NCBI GenBank assembly: GCA_944472135.2
Contig: OX235267.1
Coordinates: 18,273,452-18,337,451 of the forward strand
Reading direction: 5' to 3'
From: Trichobilharzia regenti
Lineage: Eukaryota; Platyhelminthes; Trematoda; Strigeidida; Schistosomatidae
DNA length: 64,000 nucleotides
Shown: positions 55,575 to 64,000 of the stretch, one piece after another
Position numbering within the stretch: the stretch's first letter is position 1
How the letters are laid out: every line of letters begins with the position of its first letter
The notes under the pieces: generated by a model
What the model saw: only the letters and a program-made list of their open reading frames with translations
Told to the model about the DNA's origin: nothing
Database searches by the model: none
Program-made: the position numbers and the translations under genes

Positions 55575-57032
55575 TCAATTGTGGAATACTTCAGTGTGCG
55601 TTAAAACACTGCTGGCGTACTCGACGACTCCGTCACCCTGTCCGAGTACTGCACCTATTCCGTAATCGCTAGTGTCGGTAGACACTATGAACGGCTCTCC
55701 CGACACCGGTAGTCGCAGCGTCATCCTCTGGTGATCCATCAGCTGTTTGATGCGTTCAAATACCCTCTGCGAGTCTTCCGACCAGACAAACTTTGACTCA
55801 CCTAATAGCCGGTAGAGCGGAGCCGCTACTTTGCTGAAGCTTTTCACGAATCTTTCTAGGTCCTCATCAGAAGAGGTGACCAGGTCCCCTGTTTGTATAT
55901 AAAAGTTCACGAATTGTACATCAGTGTCAATCTGACTAATCTCCGTACGGATATCACAAAACTTAGTCCCTAGAGATAACGCTTCCAGTTGTAGTTTGTC
56001 AAGAATCATACTAGAAAAGTTATGGACGTACCTTTCTGGATTAGCTGGAAATCTACATTCCGGAGTTCGGCTTTCTAAGCCTTTCATCGGTTGTGTTCGT
56101 TTTTTCGAGGAATTGGATTCGGCGATCTCGTCGACATATTGCATAAATTGTAGTCTCATATCCTCTGGAGGGTCGAGATTAGTCAGACTGACACTGATGT
56201 ACAATTCGAGAACTTCTATATACAAACAGGGGACTTGGTCGCCTCTTCTGATGAGGACCTAGGAAGATTTTCAAGAATCGATTGTAGAACGCTGCTCTCC
56301 CAAAATTTGTCTTAATTCTCTTTTTGAATAAGGGGGGCTCAATGGACTTGATTGTTAGGATTTTTTCAGGCAGTGGTGTTATCTCGCCATTTCCCACCTT
56401 ATAACCCAAAAGTGTAACTTTCTTCTTGGCAATCTGAGATTTCTCCTTGTTGATGCGTAGACCGAATTCTTCGATGCGTCTTAGGACCGCCTTACATGCT
56501 CTACGTGGTCAGTCTCGCTTGTACTGTATATCACTAGATCATCTCCATAAACTTCGACGTTCCTCAAATTCTTCAGCAGCAACGTCATTAATCATCTAAA
56601 TGTAAACGGAACACCTGCCAATCCAAAAGGCATGCGTTTAAACCGATACTGTTTTTGTCCCACAAAGAACGCCGTCTTACCTCTATCTCCTCGTTCTATT
56701 GGCAGTTGCCAGTACCCCGATCGCACATCTAAGACTGTGAACAGCTTCGCATTTTGTAAGTGATCTAAGGTTTCTGCTATTGTTGGCATCGCGCAAGGTC
56801 TCAGCTCTGTTATACTGTTCAATTGTCGGAAGTCAACAAAAAATGTGTATTTCGCGTTGCTTTTCTTCACCAATAGCACTGGAGAACTATATGGACTATC
56901 GGCTTCTTCAATAATGTCATCCCTCAACATCTCTTCAACTTGTCTTATAACCTCGCTTTCTAATTGACACGGGACTCTTCGAGTAACGAATGGTCTCCCT
57001 TTTCCGCTTGTCACTGCAATTTCGTGTCTCAC
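55575..57032 (-). pseudogene. Gypsy RT and RNase H, broken and interrupted
   Basis: 57032-56592: RRVPCQLESEVIRQVEEMLR, SPYSSPVLLVKKSN, FFVDFRQLNSIT and MPFGLAGVPFTFR. The catalytic YxDD lies in the following broken stretch (a stop where VYGDD is expected, near 56535-56550). 56409-56270 continues to FGRAAFYNRFLKIF. After the PLE insert, RFVKSFSKVAAPLYRLLGES and the RNase H start FIVSTDTSDYGIGAVLGQGD follow (55860-55600). Confidence 0.85.
55836..56279. mobile_element. PLE foldback inserted in gypsy pol, with target duplication
   Basis: An insert of about 410 bp (55853-56262) is flanked by a 17-bp direct repeat with two mismatches (55836-55852 gaagcttttcacgaatc; 56263-56279 gaagattttcaagaatc), which is gypsy RT sequence. 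The insert's ends are inverted repeats of ~83 bp (from ctaggtcctcatcagaagag at left). Its interior reads, on the minus strand, SSMILDKLQLEALSLGTKFC and EISQIDTDVQFVNFY, the N-terminal region of a PLE. It is open in frame with gypsy on one side. Confidence 0.82.
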
Positions 57033-57083
57033 TTTATCACAGTAACCGTACGGATCTCCCTCTCCAGTGAAAAGACGGTCGTA

Positions 57084-58250
57084 TTAGCGAAGTAACTTTG
57101 CTACAATTAGGACTTCCGACGCTGCAATCCCTGCTTCCTCACTATTCTCGTGCATGCTGAAACAACCATACTTTGTAACGACAACCTTTTTCTTTATGTT
57201 AATCACTGCATCCACTTCCCGCAGAAAGTCTGCCCCAAGGATTGTTCGGCGTAATTCAGGTACGACCAGGAATGGGAACGTCACACTTTCCTTTCCAATT
57301 CTAACTCTGCAGTCTGACACTCCCTCGATTCTTGACACGTAACCCCTCACTGTCTGTAATGTCAACGAACACGGTCTTATACTCTCACAGAAGCTCCTCT
57401 CGACGAGTGAGACTGCTGCCCCTGCGTCAATTAAACACACCAATTCGCGGTCATTCACACAAACCTTCGAATGTATCGCCCACTTCTTCATCGCCCCTAT
57501 TACCTCAAGTCTCGGAACACAGGAAGAAGACATGGTATTTCTGTTAAAACCTCTTCTTTGTCGTCTCTCCGGGCAACGGTTTCTCCAGTGGCCCAGTTTA
57601 CCACATGCGAAACACCGGTCTCTCCCCACGTTCACTCTCAGCGCGGCTACTTCACGTTGCAACTGTTCATTTGTTTCTCACACTGCTCGGATTTCGGTGG
57701 CTCTACAGCTGCGACCGTGTTGCTTAACAGTTGTCTGGTCATTTTCGCAAGCTCCCCAATTTCCAGTGACTGTACGGCGTTAACCAAATGTAGCTGTTGT
57801 GATAAGTGTTCTGGAACACTCTCCATAAACTGGGCTGACAACATTTGTGCCTCAGAATCTTCATCCAGTGTTGGTAGAGCGCGACGCAGTAGGCTTGTCA
57901 AGGTCAGTTCCAATACGAGAGGATCACCGTCAGCTCCCAGCTTCGTGGTGCGAAACTGCTGCATTGCCCGCTCTCTGTCCATCGGGGTGTCAAACTCCTG
58001 CTTCAAGCGTTCAACCACTTACTTCCAAATTGCTTGCCCTTCTGTTGGCCTCGCACTATCATATGCTGCCTTCGCCCGACCTCTCAGCAACGTTCCAAGT
58101 AAAAGCGTCTTCGCCGACGGCTCTTGCACGCCACTTAACTCTGCAATAGCTTCGAAGTCCCTCAAGAAGATCTCTGCATTCTTATAAATAGCGTCAGTGG
58201 TAGAATACGCGCCAACCGTGCACGTGGTGCGGGTCAACACACTAAGCTGG
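57084..58250 (-). pseudogene. Gypsy gag, zinc knuckle and protease
   Basis: 58250-58019 and 58018-57647 are gag (IFLRDFEAIAELSGVQEPSA, MQQFRTTKLGADGDPLVLEL), separated by one in-frame stop. 57662-57084 carries CFACGKLGHWRNRC (CCHC) and the protease CLIDAGAAVSLVERSF with FLVVPELRRTILGADFL (DAG instead of DTG/DSG). The predicted N-terminal ~30 residues upstream of 58250 are SINE-derived and not gypsy. Confidence 0.82.
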
Positions 58251-58370
58251 TTATAAAGCTGGTAAAGAGGGAAGGTTGGGAATGAAGCTAGTAACCCCAC
58301 CACTGATACCGAAACTTCAAAGCTGTAGCTTGAAGCCCTATTTTCCACTAGGAACGTAATGGAAAAAAAT
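58250..58370 (+). repeat. SINE body fragment
   Basis: ggtaaagagggaaggttggg and cttcaaagctgtagcttgaa match the SINE body at 39545-39680. It truncates the gypsy gag. Confidence 0.6.
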
Positions 58371-58436
58371 AAATAACAGTAAGTAGCACAACTACACAGA
58401 ACTCACATGGACTACACAGTAAAATTCAAGTATGAA

Positions 58437-58460
58437 ATATATATATATATATATATATAA
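58437..58460. repeat. (AT)n microsatellite
   Basis: About eleven AT units. Confidence 0.95.
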
Positions 58461-58674
58461 GACAAGTGTGACATGCACTACTGACAATAATTTGCGAGTA
58501 GTCTATGGTATGAAATCTTCTAAAGGATCCTGAGTAGGGAATAAACTGATTAAGTTGCAAAACACCCTGAACTGATATGCGAAGCACCAAAATGAAGACA
58601 GAAAAAAGCACGAGGACTTGGTGCAAATTGAAGTTTCAATATAGGGTTGTTGTGTTTCGCCTAATAAACAATTA

Positions 58675-58935
58675 TGCTAGTAAACATCTGTGTTCTATCA
58701 TTCTTCTTCATTAATTGCGTTCCAAAGGGAACATAGGCTTTGAAGTTTCAGTAGCAACGCCAATGTTCTTGTAGGGTGAGGTTACTAGCCTTACGCCCAA
58801 CCTTTCATATCTTCCAAGTTTACTACCAGCTGGTAAACTAAGCAAGGTTTAGAAGTACACCGACTGGAAATCGAACATAGACATTTGGCATGAATGACGA
58901 GCATTCAACCACCAAACCACCACCACACTTTTTAC
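58675..58935 (-). repeat. tRNA-derived SINE
   Basis: Minus strand: a tRNA-like head with tggtttggtggttgaatgct (A-box region) and gttcgatttcc (B box), then body tgaaaggttgggcgtaaggc and gttccctttggaacgcaatt. Same family as 39445-39700. Confidence 0.65.
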
Positions 58936-59159
58936 AGTTACATAAATATGTTCATATGCTGATAACATAAACACATTATAGCACCAGAATATGAATTATG
59001 TTACTATTATTATTTAAACACAAAATAACTTGGCGCAATATGTCACCAAAAAGATGCACCACAAAATATTAATAAAACAACGTAGATTAGAAGTAAAGAT
59101 ATATGTAAAGAGAGGACAAAGAACTTCATCTGAAAGTAAAACAGTCATATTTAACAAGT
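58936..59159. other. Unassigned short segment
   Basis: AT-rich, no feature supported. Confidence 0.5.
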
Positions 59160-60180
59160 TCAAACATCATTCCTCATTGTCAGAAAGAGAAGGGAGAAGG
59201 AAATTGCAGCACGTTCGCCATTGGCCATATCCCTCATCCCATGGAGCCATGGTCTGACCACCTCTCCGCTTTTGCCACCCCTTCCCAGGGCTAGTGAACA
59301 AAGACCTGTACGGAAGCCCCTGGGATGATATTCGCAGCACATGTCCAAGCCATCGAAGCTGGTGTTGCCAGCTTCGACACTCAACGAACGGTGATCTCCA
59401 CTTTGTCACACACACCACTAGAACTCAGAATTACTCACGCGATGATGCCATCGAACGCAAGCAATCCTGCGGAAACAGAAATGATTGAATACGCATAGTC
59501 ACCGCACATCCTAAGCTCGGAGAGGTCAGGTTTAGAGGCGAACAGCAAGACAACCCGCACCAAAGCAATGTATACTAGACCTTTGACAGCAAGGCTTACG
59601 TCACGACGGCGCCATAGGTGGCTCAAGTTAACGAGTACCAACGTAGCTTTCATGATACGCTTGGAAATCTCATCCGTCACGCCTCCGCTAGCACTCACAC
59701 AACTACCTAGATACACAAACTTATCAACAACTTCAGCCGGTTTACCTGCAAGAGTGAGTGCAGGTACAAGCTTCTGCCAATCTTGTAACTACTTTGCAAT
59801 TAGACGGCACAAATCACATCCCACTCTTACAGGCACTGATCGCCAACGGATTAAGTCCGATTTGGGCAGCCTGCATGCTATCGCATAGTAGGACGATATC
59901 AACTGCCTTATGGCGTTTCAGTACTTAGAGTTCCTTACGGACCGTCGCTGCGATCGGCCGGTCGGTACTGACTAACCAAGAAAGACTGGGGTCTGAGAGG
60001 ATAGATACTGAGGCTGGTGGTCAGCTTAACTGCTTCTCAAAGTGCTCTACCCAGCGTTCGAGGAGTCTTTTCAGGCTGGTTATTGGTGTGCCATCCGCCC
60101 CACAGACCGTTACGCTAACACCTTGTTTCTTGCCGCCGGTGGCTTGGATGAGCTGCAACAGCTTCCAACTGTTGCCAGAT
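59160..60180 (-). pseudogene. RTE element of a third subfamily, internally deleted
   Basis: Minus: 60180-60020 gives QLIQATGGKKQGVSVTVCGA and ERWVEHFEKQL (EN-RT linker). After a deletion, 59716-59435 gives YLGSCVSASGGVTDEISKRI and HLWRRRDVSLAVKG. 59418-59160 gives LRWLGHVLRISSQGLPYRSL. It is related to the 31295 element but distinct (SCVSASGGVTDEI for STISPNGLISDEI). Confidence 0.82.
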
Positions 60181-60639
60181 GCACATAGCTAAACTTTAAG
60201 CACCACTAACTACCAATCAGAGAATGATCTCGAACGCACCAATCGCGTGAAGGAGGCATTTTTGTGTATGGAATACATATATCTTTGAAAAAATTGCTCA
60301 AAAACTGTATAAAAGTGTTACAAAGGATGCCTTCCTCTCACCTGTGATAAAAATAGCTACCTTAGGTTGGGGTATCAACAGAGTATAATTTTATTTTATG
60401 CGCCTTTCGCATATTGTTGTATTCCCTGCCAGCCGGAATGGACCAGAACTCATTCAGGATTTGCAAGGAACTCGCAGAAACCCAGTGGCTTTTAGCGGAG
60501 CATTCTTTTAGGCTGCAAGTGGTTTAATTGCCAATTGTGTGACACCTCGCCGATGGAGCCAATGTTCATCTAATCCCCAAGGCAGCGTCAGGAGCTACGT
60601 TTCTATGGTTGCCGGTGACCAATACAGGTTCATTTTATT

Positions 60640-60825
60640 TTTTTTTTGATTACAGCTTGATTCCACACCGTATTTTTGGGACGAGTGTGGAATTTTCAGC
60701 GTGGATATCGGTAGCCCAAAATTCGCAGGCCGACCATAGATATCAGGTGTGCGTCGGCGTGGGCTCGAACCCCGGACCATGTGCATGGTCGGCGAGAGTC
60801 CTAACCACTGTGACACCGACGCCAT
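60640..60825 (-). repeat. tRNA-derived SINE, family 2
   Basis: Minus strand: ggcgtcggtgtcacagtggt (A box) and ggggttcgagcccacg (B box), then a body tatcggtagcccaaaattcg-type ending in an A-rich gattacag/ctgtaatc tail. It spuriously gives a 104-codon frame. The sister copy is at 50283-50480. Confidence 0.8.
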
Positions 60826-60839
60826 TTTAAAAGATTGGA

Positions 60840-61005
60840 TTCTGGAGCCTATGGTAATTACTCTTAGTCTAACCGCTATCCAAACACCCTTCCTGACATG
60901 GTAGGACATGCAGAAACATGAGTCCCAGCTAGTTTAGCTTGTTGGGCCACTGTGGTATTTAAGCCCAACCACCACAACAAGGTAGCAGTTGTCGGCCGGA
61001 CTCAT
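60840..61005 (-). repeat. RTE 5' UTR fragment
   Basis: Read on the minus strand, ttgtggtggttgggcttaaa to gtgtttggatagcggttaga corresponds to 31120-31237, the 5' UTR of the SR2-like element. It is not attached to RTE coding sequence, which is unusual because RTE copies normally lose the 5' end, not keep it alone. Confidence 0.7.
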
Positions 61006-61334
61006 TTGTAATCGTCAGTTATATTTTACTGCCTTTCCACCATACCTTAAGTAATCTGACGAATAATTTCTACTGATTTGAAATAATACATTTATATTAT
61101 TTCCAACCGCACGTAGATTATCTTCAAAATAATTGGTTACTGTATCCTAACTACAACAGCAGCGGTTACTCAAATCGGAGCAATTCATTAACTCCGAAAA
61201 ATCCTGAGTATAGTTAACGGCGTGACTAATACACAAAAATGTGCAAAGTTGAATCATTACCAGTGGAGACGTGACTTATTAATTGAAGCATTTAAGTTTC
61301 GGACTTATGGTCCTCAGGTTCGAACAACGTCTCA
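61006..61334. other. Unassigned AT-rich segment
   Basis: No gene or named element supported. Confidence 0.5.
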
Positions 61335-62567
61335 CCTGTCTGTCTGTCTGTTTTCGACATAGAACTTTGCACATATGTGCGGAAGTTCAAGTCGCCACAC
61401 TCCATGTAGCACGCGAAGCAAGAGAAGAAAGTACAAGAAAAGCATAATAGAAACAGTGAGCAGGGGTGTGAGACAAAGGAATAGTAGTAACGAAGAACAA
61501 AACAGTTTCATTGGAGATCATAAGTCACAAGGAGTGGATGCATCTGCGCCAGCGCCACTGAGAACGATTTTGAGCCATGTCACCAATTGTTTCCAACCAT
61601 AGATTTTTACCGTCCCGAGGACCCCAGCCTGAAAGTCTACACCTTCCTACGTGGTTTAGACTAACCGTTGTAGCTTTCATTGAGTGGTGACATGTTTTTG
61701 TTTGACCGCCGCTAGCTTTTTTCCAGCCTGACCCTATATCAGCTAACATTGCCCTTCGAGGAAGGCGATGGCTTGGCATACGTAACACATGTCCTAACCG
61801 TCTTAGTCGATGTAACTTCACTGCCTCGTCGATTGATTTCCCCTGTTTACCTAGAACTCGACGCCTAACCTCAATGTTGCTCACCTTATTATGCCACCTT
61901 ACACGGGAAATAGAGCGCAGGCACCTATGATTAAAGACAGCTAGTCTTTTCATGTCTTCCACTCTCAGTGGCCAGGTCTCACAGTCAGCCATAAAGGAGG
62001 ACGGAGCGGACTGATGAGCAGTACACCCGCCCTTTGGTCGATAGTCGAACATCTCGTCTACGCCAGAGTCGGCGTAAACTGGCAAATGCGAAAAGAGCCC
62101 CCTGTATTCGTGCTGAGATTTCGTCAGAGATCAACCCGTTGGCACTGGCTGATGGTACTTCCCAAATAAGTGAATCGGTCAATGTGCTCTACCATTTCAC
62201 TTCCTATTTTTAAACTAGGCGTCGATGTAGTCCAGTCTTGTAACATCATCTTGCATTTGGCGGGAGCGAATCGCATGCCAAACATTCGCAGATTGCGGCT
62301 CAAGGTGTTTAGAAGACTCTGCATTTTGTCAGCGTCCTCGCTTAGAAGGACTATGTCGTCTGCATATTCTAAGTCAACGAGATTATCCCCTGGTAGGAAG
62401 TCAATCCCTGAGTCGCTGAAGTGAGTTAGGGTTAAGTCCATTAACACATCTATGATGAAGTTGAATAGAAATGGACATAATGAGCATCCTTGAAGGACCC
62501 CATTAGTCGTCACCAGTTGAGATGACAGCTCGCCGTAAGCCCTAACCTGGCTGTATGAGTATGAGTA
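61335..62567 (-). pseudogene. SR2-like RTE, 5'-truncated, sister of the 40405-41776 copy
   Basis: RT from GELSSQLVTTNGVLQGCSL (62567) through LEYADDIVLL (62513-62124), 62182-61985 and 62085-61525, then 3' UTR and a (CAGA)4-type tail at 61335. It carries exactly the same two 4-nt insertions as the 40-kb copy (cagccagtgccaacggg near 62143; tatggctgactgtgag near 61990). Flanks differ on both sides, so it is a separate insertion. Confidence 0.9.
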
Positions 62568-63182
62568 TGTATGAATACGCCTTACCTATCTCAGTCTGAT
62601 CAACTAGGAATTAACTACCGTCAGCCCTAACGCACAAATAGGCGGTCTGCTTAAATCATTGGGCTACCGAAATTACTATCCTCCGAAATGCTAATTTCAT
62701 CTGGATTTACCATTGTTTTAATCGTCCAGTTATATCAGATGACCTATACATAAACTTGCGCGATGATTTAACTTGCTGCCAAGTAAACGCTCTACAATTC
62801 TTCAACGAAATGAAGATACACTTCAGATTATTACTTTACATGTGAATCCTGCGTGAAGAAGAAAAGTACTTTGGAACTGAATATGCTGAAAATTTTTGTA
62901 CCGTATATTCGCATACTGTCTTAAATAAAGCTTTACCATTATTATTATTATTCATTTTAAATACTTATGTGGCTCAAGCCTTCGAAATAGAAAAAACTAA
63001 CTTGGATACCTGAGTTCTGACAGCATTATTACGAAAGTGAAAGCCTTAATCAGTGTAATCTATTAATGCAAACTAGTCCCATAATGAACTAACCACAAGT
63101 GATACCTAAAAACTACATTTCATATTTAAACAAGAATTCATAAGTAATTTAAAGAAATAACAGAGGTAATAAAAAAACTTAC
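62568..63182. other. Unassigned sequence
   Basis: ctctacaattcttcaacgaa (62790-62809) faintly recalls the BEL 3' noncoding repeat. A short ATT run lies near 62940. No coding feature supported. Confidence 0.45.
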
Positions 63183-63229
63183 GTAAAGATTGTGCAGTTG
63201 ACTGAAATACCGTTAAGCGATTTTGTGTT
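63183..63229 (-). CDS. Possible micro-exon upstream of the MFSD11-like gene
   Basis: 47 bp between an excellent acceptor (ttctttttcttttgtag) and donor GTAAGT. One frame reads TQNRLTVFQSTAQSL, reminiscent of the N-terminal TAFQTxxNxxxT segment of the MFSD11/UNC93 family, but 15 residues are too few to be sure. Strand and position (10 kb upstream of exon a) would suit. Confidence 0.3.
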
Positions 63230-63895
63230 CTACAAAAGAAAAAGAATATACCTTAAATGACTTTTTCTGTATCTTTTGCAGATTTTAAAAGAACCTGCTT
63301 GTTTGGTAATGACTAAACAGTTGAAACCAGGCCTCGCCGTTCACCCCATTTGGAAATCGTCAGTTGGATGCAGCAGTAGAACATGTGCATTCAAGAGTTG
63401 AAGCGATGGGTGCTGTGTAGTAATACTATGTTATGTACTCGTCGCTAAATTATTGTTATGGACTGGTCGAGAATTTAATAGTCCTGACGCAAGAAGGCGG
63501 AAATCAGAAGACCACTAGGTTTGCGATGATACTTCTATATTCCAACACAAGGAGAATGCAAAAGTGGTATCACACCAAGGTAAGTAAGTAAAGTGTAAGT
63601 CACACAAATTGTGAATGCGAAATATATATGAATGTTCCAGACAAAGCGTGTGAACAAATCATTAGACAGTCTTAACATGAATGGCTAATTATAATGAAGT
63701 ATCGATCCATATATACATAGCGAAATATAACAGACATGTCAACAACCAACATATATGGATATATGTCACCAAGCAACGGACTGTCAACAAACACTCATAT
63801 TATATATAATATAAGGAGAATATACATTGTTAAAGGAGACAAGTTCATACAAGTGAAATGGTCACAGACTAAGAGAGCAAACAGAAAGAGAGACC

Positions 63896-63940
63896 AACAT
63901 ACACACACACATAAATATATATATATATATATATATATGG
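63896..63940. repeat. (CA)n plus (TA)n microsatellite
   Basis: acacacacacac followed by about ten TA units. The 76-codon frame across it is repeat-derived. Confidence 0.95.
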
Positions 63941-64000
63941 ATACATATCATACTACCACTAACTGAAGATGACGCGCTGACGAGTCTAAGATATGAAAAA

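Larger units (their letters stand above)
53666..58250 (-). mobile_element. Ty3/gypsy LTR retrotransposon, decayed, 5' LTR missing
   Basis: The minus-strand order gag, CCHC, protease, RT, RNase H, integrase, 3' LTR (53990-53666) is complete, except that gag is cut near 58250 where SINE sequence begins and no 5' LTR is found. Numerous stops and frameshifts are present. The pol is also split by a 410-bp PLE foldback (55853-56262). A related LTR piece is at 45860-46080. Confidence 0.88.

Noticed and set aside
57471..58187. 238-codon plus-strand frame
   Set aside because: Antisense to gypsy gag and protease; Ser/Cys/Leu-rich composition is typical of such shadows.
60595..60909. 104-codon minus-strand frame
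   Set aside because: It is the translation of a tRNA-derived SINE and adjoining RTE 5' UTR.
63736..63966. 76-codon frame ending in repeated Tyr-Ile
   Set aside because: Created by the (CA)n/(TA)n microsatellite.
1..64000. CRISPR arrays, operons, bacterial promoters or phage genes
   Set aside because: None seen; gene structure, introns and element types are those of an animal genome.

Overview
The window is AT-rich metazoan DNA that looks like a blood-fluke (Schistosoma-like) trematode chromosome. The suggestion comes from the mix of elements: BEL/Pao and gypsy LTR retrotransposons, SR2-type RTE elements, CR1-like elements and several Penelope-like elements (PLEs), together with a host gene spread over kilobase introns. 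This is a judgement from family recognition; no database was searched. Almost everything that codes is retroelement-derived.

Layout. 1-1671: a broken PLE reverse transcriptase on the minus strand whose start faces an inverted copy of itself. 1672-2619: a plus-strand BEL fragment (LTR plus start of gag). 2620-9356: a complete minus-strand BEL/Pao element with two nearly identical LTRs and one open 1636-residue gag-pol frame, the only autonomous-looking element here. 9357-10477: a second BEL family (gag plus LTR). 10500-12220: a decayed CR1/L2-like element. 12225-19837: a decayed plus-strand BEL interrupted by a CR1-like element (13830-18342) with an open ORF1. 19838-27950: mostly unique or unrecognised sequence with two small candidate ORFs and a decayed RTE copy. 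27953-30313: a PLE foldback with 284-bp inverted arms. 31085-34870: an almost intact SR2-like RTE with one frameshift. 35741-38615: another RTE family, minus strand. 38655-40310: SINE and RTE pieces.

41834-53175 carries, on the minus strand, four consecutive exons of a real host gene. They encode the C-terminal half of an MFSD11/UNC93-like membrane protein, and splice phases match at all three junctions. Its introns (about 3.1, 2.0 and 5.7 kb) are packed with RTE, gypsy, PLE and SINE debris. Upstream of the gene, 53666-58250 is a broken gypsy element nested in a PLE and itself carrying a PLE foldback. 58250-62567 holds SINEs and three RTE pieces. The end of the window has a possible upstream micro-exon and simple repeats.

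The strongest themes are PLE termini that repeatedly occur in inverted (foldback) arrangement and contain a hammerhead-like motif; RTE copies that share the same disabling frameshifts, so they must have been moved by enzymes from elsewhere; and one apparently young BEL element with mismatched flanks.
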